This document shows positions 7,753-15,162 of a stretch of 24,498 bases of DNA, one piece after another. The position numbers and the translations under genes were made by a program. The stretch is from a virus: the IMG/VR virus record IMGVR_UViG_3300032296_002723, positions 1 through 24,498 of that record; one strand, given 5' to 3'. The stretch's first letter is position 1, and every line of letters begins with the position of its first letter. Under the pieces are notes generated by a model, which had not been told where the DNA came from, did not search any database, and was given only the letters and a program-made list of their open reading frames with translations.

Positions 7753-8196
7753 ATGATTGCAATATTTAGATTTTTTAAAGTTTTAAAGGAAATTTCCTTA
7801 TATCGAGAATATCTCAAAATAATCAAAAGGGAGTCTCTAGATTCTCCCGAATGGGCTAGACTTAGACTCAGAAAGGATTGGATAGGTAGAATTTATACGG
7901 TTTTCAATCTTCCTCTAGAAGTAACCAAGTCTCCAGACTTTCCGAAAGTCTCTAGACCTGCATTTGTGTTTGATCAGATAAAACCCATAAACGACTATTT
8001 AACTAAATTAAATCTTCAAGAACTAATATCTCCTCTCATAAAACCAATCGAGGGAACTGACGAAGAATCTTTCCTAGTACTATATTACTTTATGTTCCGT
8101 CAGATTTCTATATTATGGATTCTTAGATTCTTTGCGGAGATTTCTGCTATAGTTTTCATTTTCCTAAAGTGGGACTGGATCATTTCTTTGTTCTAA
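7753..8196 (+). CDS. Small protein with C-terminal membrane segment(s); function unknown
   Basis: A 147-aa protein with no family I recognise. The N-terminal two thirds is basic and soluble-looking (YREYLKIIKRESLDSPEWAR), with a motif FVFDQIKPINDYLTKLNLQE. Residues about 105-147 are strongly hydrophobic and aromatic (FLVLYYFMFRQISILWILRF, then ISAIVFIFLKWDWIISLF), consistent with one or two membrane passes. The start codon overlaps a GATATATG sequence. It sits between the sigma factor and the nuclease, seven nt before the latter, so the three are likely co-transcribed. Confidence 0.75.
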   Translation: MIAIFRFFKVLKEISLYREYLKIIKRESLDSPEWARLRLRKDWIGRIYTVFNLPLEVTKSPDFPKVSRPAFVFDQIKPINDYLTKLNLQELISPLIKPIEGTDEESFLVLYYFMFRQISILWILRFFAEISAIVFIFLKWDWIISLF

Positions 8197-8202
8197 TTTA
8201 TT

Positions 8203-9006
8203 ATGATTTCTGAAGATTTTAAAAAATCCATAGAAAAAAAGCTGTCGGTTTTTAAGGATCCCCACTTTATATTCGAAGAGGAAGCTCACACGTATCACTA
8301 CAGTGATGTAAAGTATGATTCCGTAACTTCCTATATCAAGAGATTTAAAACTCCATTTGACAAAGAATATTGGTCTAAAAAGAAAGCAGCAGAAAGAGGA
8401 GTTGATGTTTCAGTTGTTTTAGGAGAATGGCAAGGGAAGGCGGACGTTGCAAACGATCTTGGAACTAGAGTCCATAAGTGGATAGAAGACTTTTGGAGTG
8501 GAAATGCTAGAGAACTAACCAAGGAAGATGATGAAGATTTTATTGAAAGGATTGGAAAGTTCATGGATCTCTACGAGAAAAAATTTAAAAATTTAGTCCC
8601 ACTAACCTCCGAGCTTAAGATCTTTTGTAGAAAATGGAGACTTGCCGGAACTATCGACCAACCTTTTTTAATGTGGGACGAAAAACAAAACAAGGTTCTT
8701 TTCTTAATAGGAGACTGGAAAACGAACAAGGAATTTCGATTTGACGAACACCCCAAGGGTAGATATAAAAAACTACTGCATCCATTTTCCCATCTTTGGG
8801 AAAATCATCTAAATGAATATTCTATTCAGGTGAGTTTATATCGACTAATGCTAGAGGAAGAGATAGGGATAGAATCTCACGGGGGATTTCTCTGTCATAT
8901 TGGACCAGAAGGACCTGCGAAAATCCACCCTATTAAAGACTTAAGGGAACCCCTTAAAGTTTATCTAACCCATAATAGAGAAGAATTTGATATATTCGAT
9001 GTTTAA
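8203..9006 (+). CDS. Cas4/RecB-like PD-(D/E)XK exonuclease
   Basis: Predicted DNA nuclease of the PD-(D/E)XK superfamily, 267 aa, closest in motif layout to Cas4/AddB/RecB-type exonucleases. Visible motifs in order: GTRVHKW (Gly87, His91), SELKIF (Glu137), AGTIDQ (Asp152), GDWKTNK (Asp171, Lys173) and the C-terminal QVSLY (Gln209, Tyr213), which together give the full metal-binding set plus the RecB-type Q-x-x-x-Y motif. I see no four-cysteine iron-sulphur cluster as in true Cas4, so it is more like stand-alone phage RecB-like nucleases. A role in recombination, replication or DNA end processing is likely; the DNA substrate cannot be told. Confidence 0.85.
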   Translation: MISEDFKKSIEKKLSVFKDPHFIFEEEAHTYHYSDVKYDSVTSYIKRFKTPFDKEYWSKKKAAERGVDVSVVLGEWQGKADVANDLGTRVHKWIEDFWSGNARELTKEDDEDFIERIGKFMDLYEKKFKNLVPLTSELKIFCRKWRLAGTIDQPFLMWDEKQNKVLFLIGDWKTNKEFRFDEHPKGRYKKLLHPFSHLWENHLNEYSIQVSLYRLMLEEEIGIESHGGFLCHIGPEGPAKIHPIKDLREPLKVYLTHNREEFDIFDV

Positions 9007-9017
9007 TTGAAACTTTT

Positions 9018-9025
9018 TATAAATA
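9018..9025 (+). promoter_or_regulatory. Candidate late promoter, exact TATAAATA
   Basis: An exact match to the T4 late promoter core TATAAATA, 26 nt before the ATG at 9052 and just after the nuclease stop. With the terminator at 9599 it would frame a single-gene transcript. Confidence 0.6.
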
Positions 9026-9051
9026 TAGACCTAAAATAAAATAAAAAAATA

Positions 9052-9579
9052 ATGACTAAATCATCTAAAACTGCCCCGCTAGCTTCTAGTGAAATTCCAG
9101 CTCCTTTTTTGACTCCTGCTGGAGGAGATTATGCTGACACCTTCATCAATAAGATTGACCACGATAAGGTTAAAAGCATCGAAGATCAGATTAAAAATCT
9201 GAAAGAGAACAATTCTAAAAAAGTTTATGCAGTAAAAATGACAGCAGAACTTTTAGGAAATTTGATTAATTTTATTGAAAAAGATGCAGAGTGGAACCAA
9301 GCCGAAGCTTTGGGAATTATTGAAATTCATAAAGTATTAGTTAAGGTTAAAAAAGGAGGAGTGAAAGACGGTACCATTTTTATGGAAGGACTTCCTTTAG
9401 AAGCAACTCACTACTTCATCTCTAAATCTAAGGGAAAAGGTCTCAGAGAAGCTGAAAAATTCTTGGATCTTTATAAGCCTCTCTCTATCGCTTTAGAAGA
9501 GGTTAAAAAAGATGCGGAAGCAATTAAGTCTTTAGAAAAAGACTTGGTAGCAGTTCAACAGGGACTTGAAGTAGCTTAA
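9052..9579 (+). CDS. Conserved-looking soluble protein, monocistronic; function unknown
   Basis: A 175-aa protein I do not recognise. The N-terminus is Pro/Ser-rich and flexible (TAPLASSEIPAPFLTPAGGD), followed by helical segments (KVKSIEDQIKNLKENNSKKV), a mixed alpha/beta centre (LGIIEIHKVLVKVKKGG) and a helical C-terminus (IALEEVKKDAEAIKSLEKDL). There is no catalytic motif. The gene stands alone between an exact TATAAATA box and a strong terminator, which suggests abundant late expression, for instance of a virion or assembly protein. That is inference from context. Confidence 0.78.
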   Translation: MTKSSKTAPLASSEIPAPFLTPAGGDYADTFINKIDHDKVKSIEDQIKNLKENNSKKVYAVKMTAELLGNLINFIEKDAEWNQAEALGIIEIHKVLVKVKKGGVKDGTIFMEGLPLEATHYFISKSKGKGLREAEKFLDLYKPLSIALEEVKKDAEAIKSLEKDLVAVQQGLEVA

Positions 9580-9598
9580 TATCTAAAATAAATTACTC

Positions 9599-9627
9599 AA
9601 AAGAGCACATTTATAGTGCTCTTTTTT
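9599..9627 (+). terminator. Rho-independent terminator
   Basis: AAAAGAGCAC (9599-9608) pairs with GTGCTCTTTT (9616-9625) around the loop ATTTATA, with T's to 9627. It follows the 9052 gene by 19 nt and precedes the promoter-like box of the next operon. Confidence 0.9.
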
Positions 9628-9657
9628 GTGTTTGTAGGTAATTCCCCGAAAGAAAGA

Positions 9658-9664
9658 TATATAG
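9658..9664 (+). promoter_or_regulatory. Candidate promoter box (GATATATAG)
   Basis: GATATATAG at 9656-9664, just downstream of the terminator and 24 nt before the ATG at 9689. Same GATATATA core as at 4923, 12075 and 15148. Position between terminator and a new operon supports it. Confidence 0.45.
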
Positions 9665-9688
9665 TAAATCTAATTAAAAATTAAAAAT

Positions 9689-9976
9689 ATGAATAAACTA
9701 GACAATTTTTTATCAAAACATGGAAGTAAATTAATTATAGTTCTTCTAATTTTGACCTATTTTAAATCTTGCGGAACTTCATCTGAGGTTAATAAGATCA
9801 AAAAAGAGTTTAAAGCTCAACAAGAAATAATCCAATCACTACCTACCAGAAAAGATCTTCAGATTGAAGGTTTAAAGGCAGAAAAGAGGATGATCCAGTC
9901 GGTAGACAGAAAAATTTTAGATGTTAACAGACAATCTGAAATCGATAAAGAAATAGAATCTCTACAAAAGAAATAA
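9689..9976 (+). CDS. Small membrane-anchored coiled-coil protein; function unknown
   Basis: A 95-aa protein. Residues about 13-25 (SKLIIVLLILTYF) form one membrane anchor, followed by KSCGTSSE and a charged coiled coil to the end (NKIKKEFKAQQEIIQSLPTR and the following residues). The Cys after the membrane segment has Phe-Lys-Ser before it, which is a poor lipobox, so lipidation is not claimed. Size and layout (one anchor plus a coiled coil) are compatible with a spanin-like or membrane-accessory protein, but no lysis gene is seen nearby. It is the first gene of a four-gene operon. Confidence 0.75.
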   Translation: MNKLDNFLSKHGSKLIIVLLILTYFKSCGTSSEVNKIKKEFKAQQEIIQSLPTRKDLQIEGLKAEKRMIQSVDRKILDVNRQSEIDKEIESLQKK

Positions 9977-9980
9977 TTTG

Positions 9981-10787
9981 ATGAAGAATAAAATTGTACA
10001 TAGGTTCATTATAGGAACTTTTGTATCTCTATACCTTTTGGTTAGTGTTATCTCTACCATACACGTTATAGATTTCTTTAAGCTTTCAAATCCTTATTGG
10101 TTGGCAGTTTCTCTTGCAGTTGCTTTCGAACTTGGAGCTGCTGCTTCTCTGGCTTCTCTGATTATCCTGGATAAAATGAATAAGACTCTAGTTTGGGTTC
10201 TTTTTTCCGCAATTACTCTAATGCAGATGCAGGGAAACATGTATTATGCTTTTGTGAATATGCAGAACTTCCAAGGTTGGTCTGAACTTTTTGGACTAAT
10301 AGAGGAAGATATAATTTATCAAAAGAGAGTACTAGCAGCAGTTTCTGGAGCTATTCTTCCGCTAGTTGCATTGGGATTCATTAAATCTCTAGTTGACTAC
10401 ATTAAGCCAGAAAATAATCCTTCCCCTTCTATTATAGTGGAGGAAGATCCCAAGAAGGAAGAAGAAATTGTTACAGAAGAAATCCCCGCAGAGGAAGAAA
10501 AAATTGAGGAGACACAATCCGAGTCCTCTTCTCCAGAGGAGGAAATTCCTTCTAATGAAACGGAGGAAGAGACTCAATCGATTACAGAAGATCCTCAAAT
10601 AGCAATAGAAGAAACACAAACAACCCCATCTGATCCAGTTGTCCCTGGATATTATGGAGACATTGTAATTGATGGTAATGGAGTAGTAGAAACTCAGGAA
10701 TCCCAAATATTACCTGTCAATGCCAACAAAAAAGGGAGTTTTATAGACGAATCAAGCAAGGTTTCTATAAATCCCACAAGACTTTAA
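9981..10787 (+). CDS. Four-pass membrane protein with long acidic tail; function unknown
   Basis: A 268-aa protein from ATG 9981; a TTG in frame one codon earlier (9978) is less likely. Four hydrophobic segments lie at about residues 8-28, 38-62, 68-92 and 118-137. The rest, from about 139, is a low-complexity acidic tail with repeated EE/EET/EETQ blocks (KKEEEIVTEEIPAEEEKIEE) ending in a basic, less acidic tip. Motifs such as VAFELGAAASLASLIIL in the second segment are unusual for a simple anchor. I know no matching family. It starts 4 nt after the previous stop and its stop abuts the next ATG, so the four genes 9689-12013 are translated together. Confidence 0.8.
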   Translation: MKNKIVHRFIIGTFVSLYLLVSVISTIHVIDFFKLSNPYWLAVSLAVAFELGAAASLASLIILDKMNKTLVWVLFSAITLMQMQGNMYYAFVNMQNFQGWSELFGLIEEDIIYQKRVLAAVSGAILPLVALGFIKSLVDYIKPENNPSPSIIVEEDPKKEEEIVTEEIPAEEEKIEETQSESSSPEEEIPSNETEEETQSITEDPQIAIEETQTTPSDPVVPGYYGDIVIDGNGVVETQESQILPVNANKKGSFIDESSKVSINPTRL

Positions 10788-11468
10788 ATGACTACAAATA
10801 GCCCTACATATCTTCCTGGAGCAACTGGATTTAACTACGATGGAGGAAATTCTACCGTTGGCCAGCCTTTTTTGCCACTTGAAGACGGAAATAGCACCAA
10901 CGTTTTAGCCCCAGGTGGAACTGCTCCCTTTCTGGTAGATTATGCTATTATTGCAATCAATAAAACTGCTCTTAGAAGGATAAATTTAACATTTGCTGAT
11001 TTTAACGACCCAACTAATGTTAGATTCTATAATACTGCATTAAATGTTTCTTGGCAGAAGTACACAGAGGAGACCTTAAACTTAGTCAGTTTCTTCCATC
11101 CTTTACAGTCTTTCTCTAATTATCAGAAGCAAACCTTTAATATCCCAGCAAGATCTTCCATTAACTTCGACACAGGAAACTTTGATGAGACCTTTGGAGA
11201 AGTTAGCCTTTTGATGGCACAGGCGGAATATCTTCCCCACTTTGCTGACGATCCCTTTAATATTCTTTATTGGAACTACAAAAATTCTCCTAGATATGTG
11301 ATGGGGGAATTTATGGTTTTAACCGGGGCAGTTAAAACTACTGGTCCTTGGGAGGGTTGGCAGGTTGATCCTACTCAAGACCCAGACTATGACGGAATAA
11401 CCCCAGGTTTTGTCTTTACTAACCCAACAGACTACACTGTTAGACTTTCAATTTTAACTGCTAACTAA
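10788..11468 (+). CDS. Beta-rich virion-like protein, paralogue 1; function unknown
   Basis: A 226-aa protein, Asn/Thr/Pro/aromatic-rich and poor in Lys clusters, with the composition of an extracellular or virion beta-sandwich protein. Its last 60 residues (GEFMVLTGAVKTTGPWEGW, PGFVFTNPTDYTVRLSIL) match the end of the next gene (GELMILTG, GW, GGGITITNPHDATNVKLEII), so the two are paralogues or share a domain. The ATG follows the TAA of the membrane protein with no gap. There is no signal peptide. It could be a head or baseplate decoration, a fibre base or a membrane-associated factor of the operon; I cannot decide. Confidence 0.8.
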   Translation: MTTNSPTYLPGATGFNYDGGNSTVGQPFLPLEDGNSTNVLAPGGTAPFLVDYAIIAINKTALRRINLTFADFNDPTNVRFYNTALNVSWQKYTEETLNLVSFFHPLQSFSNYQKQTFNIPARSSINFDTGNFDETFGEVSLLMAQAEYLPHFADDPFNILYWNYKNSPRYVMGEFMVLTGAVKTTGPWEGWQVDPTQDPDYDGITPGFVFTNPTDYTVRLSILTAN

Positions 11469-12013
11469 TGGCTACTAGACCTATTATATGTCCACCATAC
11501 CCAGTACCAGGATTTATTTTCTTTAAAGATAAATTCGTTCTGGAAGAAGGTAGCGTCAAAACAACTTTTTTTGATCTTTCCTCTATTCTCTCTGGGGTTA
11601 CTTCATATGCTAGATTGAAAATCAGTCTAAAAGCTAATAACTCAGTTCTTCTTAGCCAATCAGATATTGTAGACGATAAGGGATTTGCTAGATGGATTGC
11701 AATTAAAGTAGTTTATCCTGGCCCAGTCAGTCCTATTTTATATAATTCTGAACTTCCCTTCGTCCCAGGATATCCAAGGCCTACTAACGGAACCCCACAA
11801 AACCAAAAATACTTAACGTGGACTTACGAAGGAAAAACTTATCCTCTGGGGGAACTAATGATTCTAACTGGAAATCCAGCAGGATCTATAGATGCAGAGG
11901 AAATTGGATGGAATTTGTCTAGCCAAGACATTGCTTTTCCTGGGGGAGGAATTACTATCACTAACCCACACGATGCTACTAACGTTAAACTTGAAATTAT
12001 AGTAGCTAGATAA
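11468..12013 (+). CDS. Beta-rich virion-like protein, paralogue 2; function unknown
   Basis: A 181-aa protein overlapping the previous stop by one base (TAATG), typical of translational coupling. It is beta-rich with a Pro-rich start (RPIICPPYPVPGFIF). The C-terminal domain, GELMILTG to the end, resembles that of the preceding gene: GE(F/L)M(V/I)LTG, a GW about 10-15 residues later, then (T)NPxDxTxV(R/K)LxI. The N-terminal halves are much less alike. Function unknown; see the preceding gene for possible roles. Confidence 0.8.
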   Translation: MATRPIICPPYPVPGFIFFKDKFVLEEGSVKTTFFDLSSILSGVTSYARLKISLKANNSVLLSQSDIVDDKGFARWIAIKVVYPGPVSPILYNSELPFVPGYPRPTNGTPQNQKYLTWTYEGKTYPLGELMILTGNPAGSIDAEEIGWNLSSQDIAFPGGGITITNPHDATNVKLEIIVAR

Positions 12014-12029
12014 AAATTAGCAATTTTTA
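12011..12029 (+). terminator. AT-only hairpin after the 9689-12013 operon; possible terminator
   Basis: TAAAAATT (12011-12018, includes the stop codon) pairs with AATTTTTA (12022-12029) around AGC. No GC pairs and no T-run beyond the stem, so termination is uncertain; the place, between an operon end and a promoter-like box, fits. Confidence 0.3.
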
Positions 12030-12076
12030 AAAAAAGATTGAATATATAAGAGAAAATTTCCTCACCTCAAGGAAGA

Positions 12077-12084
12077 TATATAAT
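12077..12084 (+). promoter_or_regulatory. Candidate promoter box (GATATATAAT)
   Basis: TATATAAT within GATATATAAT, 22 nt before ATG 12107. A second similar box, TATATAAG, lies at 12043-12050. Together they suggest the large gene has its own transcript. Confidence 0.5.
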
Positions 12085-12106
12085 CTGTAAAAAAACAAAC
12101 GGAAAA

Positions 12107-14962
12107 ATGGATTTAATAACCAAACTACAAAATCTTAAAGAAACTACTCAATCCAGAGAAGTTAGAGATTTGTGTGAAACTTACATTTCTGAACTAAAGA
12201 GTGGAAGCTCTAACATTTCAGAGTCTCAAGTAAACCAAATCGTTGAATCTTCTAATAGTGAATCTACTATTTCTCCTCTAGAAGCTATGAGAAATGAGGA
12301 ACTAGAAAGATCCAAGTCCAGAGCTAGAATGATAGCAGAATCTTGGGGAGGAATTAACACCTTCAAGACCTCTAAAAATGCTGGTTCTTATGTGGACGGA
12401 TCTAAAGAAGAAACCCCTATAGCATCTGAAGTTCAGTCTAAGCTAAATGAAGCTCTAGAAGAAATGTCTAAATTTGACAAATCTGCTGCTTCTTTTGTTA
12501 AGACAAACAGGGTGGAAAATCTAGGAATCATGGAGTCTATCCTTTCTCTTACTAAAAAAGGAATCTATGATCACTCGGACTTTAAAATCCTGTGTGAGAA
12601 ATATGCTAATATTCTCAAGAACAAAAATGTTCCCGAATATCTAGTAATTGAAGGATTCATTAACGACTTTTCCAACTTCGGATGGGATAGCAGCGTTAAG
12701 AATACCGTTAACTCTATTATAGAGTCTTACAATGACCTAAGAACAGAAATAGAAGTTTCTAAAGCTCTTTACCAGATTTCTAACTCCGGAAGTGCTAGCT
12801 TCTACTCTCCAGTTAAAGAATCTATCTCTAAGTGGTTAGTTTCTGAGTCTAAATCTATTCCTGCTCTTTCTAGAGATCTTGGAGTTTGGTCTTTCAATCC
12901 TGTAGTTAGAAATTTGATTAACACCCTTTCCGTTTTAGAGTCAAACAATTCTAAATTGAATATTCCTACTGTTAATGGAAATTCAGAGATCAGAAAAATC
13001 TATTCTCCTGTTTTAGTAGAAGGTGGCAGAACTATCTTTGCAGTTGGAAAAACTCTTTTTGAAGGAGATGAGTACGGTGTTAGAAAACTTAGTAACAGAG
13101 ATATCTCTACTATGAATAAAGATTTCCTAGGATTACTAGAGTCTTTCTATTCTGAAGGAGTTAAAGTTGACGACAAAGGAATTTCAGTTTATGTAGGTGA
13201 TACTAAAATCTCTATCATAGAAGAAAAAGAAGAAACTAAGATTTATCTAAACAAAGATCAAGTTAATTTTAGCGACTATAATCAACTTGCTAAAGTAATT
13301 TCTCTTAGAATCTCTAAAGGTCTTGGAGTTAACGAGAGCAAAGTTATTTACGACGTAATTAAACTTTATGAAAACTTCAACAGTATAGTTGAGCTAGACT
13401 TTGCTAAAACTATCACTTCTAAAGTTTACGAAGGAGCTTCTGTTAGCTTAATCAAGTGGAACGGAAAAATGTATCTTCAGAGAGTTAACGAAGCAATGAG
13501 AGAAAATTCTCTTTTTGAAGTTAATGGATCACAAGCTGCTAACATAGTAAAAGATTTCTTGAAATATGACATTTCAGAAGGATTGACTGAATTCCTAGAC
13601 GGAGAGAAGAAGATCAAGTCTATTATGTTAAATGATAGAAAGAAAGTTATTGATAACATAGCTATAGTAGAATCAGAAATGAAGAAGATTGAGGCTTTGG
13701 TTGCTACCAACCCTCTTTATAAAGGATCTAGACAACTTTCTGAAGCTTATTCTCTTTTAGAGAAAGAACTTCAGACTTTGAAGTCTAAATGGTCTACAAT
13801 CAATGCAGAGTTGGATTCTATAGAGAATAATCCTATAGAAATCTCAGGAGATCTAATGGAGGATTCTAAATTTGCAGTAGGAGACTACGTGAAAGTTAAA
13901 GAAAACGGAAATACCGGTAAGATCATTTCGGTAGATACTACTTCTGGATCTTATACAGTTCTTCTGGACAGCGGAAAAACTGGAGACTTTGGAGTTGAAG
14001 ATATTGTAGATCTTGAAGACGCTTTCCAAAAATCTTCAGACGAGAATTCAGAAGAGGGTGAAGGTGTTAAAGAATCTACCCAGCCTTTGGCTAAAGCTCC
14101 ATCTGCAGGAAAAAACCCACAGGGAAAAACTCCTGCTCAAGTTTTAAAATCTAGCATTTCAATTGCACCTAGCTCAAAAGATCAAGAGAAGGAAGGAAAG
14201 AAAGACGTAGAAAATTTGAAGGATGCTAACCTAGAAGAAGCTCCTAAAAGCAAGAACAAATCTACAGAATATGAGGTAAACGACGAGATTGGATACAATC
14301 TAGAAGAATCTCAAGATTCTCTGGTTGTTGCTCCAGGTGGAAAATCTAATGCAGATATGTCAACCGAATTTGAAAGATCTGGTCTTAAAGCTGCTAATTT
14401 AGCTAAAGCTCCTGGTAAAGAAGAAGGAGATGCTGATTATGAAATTCACTACCCAGAGCCAAAGGGATCTAAAAAGGCTGAGATAATGGGAAATTCTAAT
14501 CTAGCTTCTGCTCCTGGAATGGGAAAATCTAAAATGGATGAGTCTGATTTATCTAAGCTAAGCTCAGATATGTCTACTGCACCAGGTTCACCAGTAGGAG
14601 ATTCTGGATATAAAGTTAAGATCAATATCCCTAAAGCTTCTAGTCCAGAAATCGATAACTTGGACACGATGAACTTAGCAAATGCTCCAGAAGAAGGTTC
14701 TAAAGTTCCTACCAAAGACACAACAAATCCTAATTTTGCTACTTCTCCAGGTAACGTAGAAGGAGATGCAGGATATGAAGTTGAGTATATCGAAACTGAC
14801 GGATCTAATAAAGCAGAAATTGATAACTTAGATACAATGAATTTAGCAGATGCTCCAGCAGCTGGAACTGAAGCTGAAACAGGTCTAGAGATTAATTCTG
14901 AAATGGGTTACAACTTGACTGAAGGTTTCGAGAGACCTAGTCCCGAACTAAAAAAAAATTAA
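12107..14962 (+). CDS. Large protein with KOW/SH3-like domain and C-terminal AP-motif repeats; function unknown
   Basis: A 951-aa protein. Residues 1-585 are mostly helical with a Ser/Asn/Glu-rich surface, including a coiled-coil-like stretch near 525-580 (RKKVIDNIAIVESEMKKIEA). Residues about 588-638 (KFAVGDYVKVKENGNTGKI, then a beta-rich ISVDTTSGSYTVLLDSG) look like a KOW/SH3-type barrel. From about 660 on, a linker-like region repeats a short motif, NLAxAPG and variants, about every 20-45 residues. The frame ends TAA just after a run of nine A's, while the -1 frame continues the same repeat style to 15141; a frameshifted product of about 1011 aa is likely or intended. It precedes genes with capsid-targeting-like N-termini, so a head core or virion role is conceivable but not shown. 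Confidence 0.82.
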   Translation: MDLITKLQNLKETTQSREVRDLCETYISELKSGSSNISESQVNQIVESSNSESTISPLEAMRNEELERSKSRARMIAESWGGINTFKTSKNAGSYVDGSKEETPIASEVQSKLNEALEEMSKFDKSAASFVKTNRVENLGIMESILSLTKKGIYDHSDFKILCEKYANILKNKNVPEYLVIEGFINDFSNFGWDSSVKNTVNSIIESYNDLRTEIEVSKALYQISNSGSASFYSPVKESISKWLVSESKSIPALSRDLGVWSFNPVVRNLINTLSVLESNNSKLNIPTVNGNSEIRKIYSPVLVEGGRTIFAVGKTLFEGDEYGVRKLSNRDISTMNKDFLGLLESFYSEGVKVDDKGISVYVGDTKISIIEEKEETKIYLNKDQVNFSDYNQLAKVISLRISKGLGVNESKVIYDVIKLYENFNSIVELDFAKTITSKVYEGASVSLIKWNGKMYLQRVNEAMRENSLFEVNGSQAANIVKDFLKYDISEGLTEFLDGEKKIKSIMLNDRKKVIDNIAIVESEMKKIEALVATNPLYKGSRQLSEAYSLLEKELQTLKSKWSTINAELDSIENNPIEISGDLMEDSKFAVGDYVKVKENGNTGKIISVDTTSGSYTVLLDSGKTGDFGVEDIVDLEDAFQKSSDENSEEGEGVKESTQPLAKAPSAGKNPQGKTPAQVLKSSISIAPSSKDQEKEGKKDVENLKDANLEEAPKSKNKSTEYEVNDEIGYNLEESQDSLVVAPGGKSNADMSTEFERSGLKAANLAKAPGKEEGDADYEIHYPEPKGSKKAEIMGNSNLASAPGMGKSKMDESDLSKLSSDMSTAPGSPVGDSGYKVKINIPKASSPEIDNLDTMNLANAPEEGSKVPTKDTTNPNFATSPGNVEGDAGYEVEYIETDGSNKAEIDNLDTMNLADAPAAGTEAETGLEINSEMGYNLTEGFERPSPELKKN

Positions 14963-15080
14963 AATCGGCTCTTAGCAAGGTTTGGGCTTTTGCTCCCGAG
15001 AACGAGGAGACAGAAGGTAAAAAACCAAAACCCGAAGTAGAAAGTCTTGAAGGGAAAATGAGTGTAGCTCCAGACGGAAA
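14085..15080 (+). repeat. Degenerate protein-level repeat with an (L/M)xxAPG core
   Basis: Twelve or so copies of an AP-centred motif: LAKAPSAG, ISIAPSS, LEEAPKS, LVVAPGG, LAKAPGK, LASAPGM, MSTAPGS, LANAPEE, FATSPGN, LADAPAA, then after the frameshift WAFAPEN and MSVAPDG. Some copies sit in a longer unit, EGDAGYEVEYxExxGSxKAE and IDNLDTMNLA(N/D)AP, repeated twice near residues 845-855 and 900-915. The DNA is not identical between copies. Likely flexible binding or cleavage linkers. Confidence 0.7.
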
Positions 15081-15141
15081 AACTAAAAAGTCTGAAGGTA
15101 CACTCATTTCTCGTGAAGAAGAAGGAGAAGAAAAAGAATAA
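14950..15141 (+). CDS. -1 frame extension of the 12107 gene (probable frameshift product)
   Basis: The -1 frame is open from 14941 to TAA 15139-15141 and has no ATG near its start. It reads KKKLKSALSKVWAFAPENEE, later SLEGKMSVAPDGKTKKSEG, ending in a Glu-rich tail, so it carries two further copies of the AP motif of the upstream protein. The junction is an A9 run (14950-14958) containing A AAA AAA in the zero frame, the classical slippery heptamer, four bases before the zero-frame TAA. Six nt later, TCGG 14965-14968 can pair with CCGA 14996-14999, and AGCAA 14974-14978 with TTGCT 14990-14994, a possible stimulator. A homopolymer sequencing error would explain the same data. Confidence 0.7.
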   Translation, partial: KKKLKSALSKVWAFAPENEETEGKKPKPEVESLEGKMSVAPDGKTKKSEGTLISREEEGEEKE

Positions 15142-15149
15142 ATTTTCGA

Positions 15150-15157
15150 TATATAAA
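15150..15157 (+). promoter_or_regulatory. Candidate late promoter box (GATATATAAAG)
   Basis: The 11-mer GATATATAAAG at 15148-15158 also occurs at 4923-4933. It ends only 5 nt before ATG 15163; with T4-like spacing transcription would begin at or next to the start codon, giving a leaderless or nearly leaderless message. Confidence 0.5.
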
Positions 15158-15162
15158 GCACT

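Noticed and set aside
9762-9775. Lipoprotein signal in the 9689 protein
   Set aside because: The Cys is preceded by Phe-Lys-Ser, not a proper lipobox, so lipidation is not supported.
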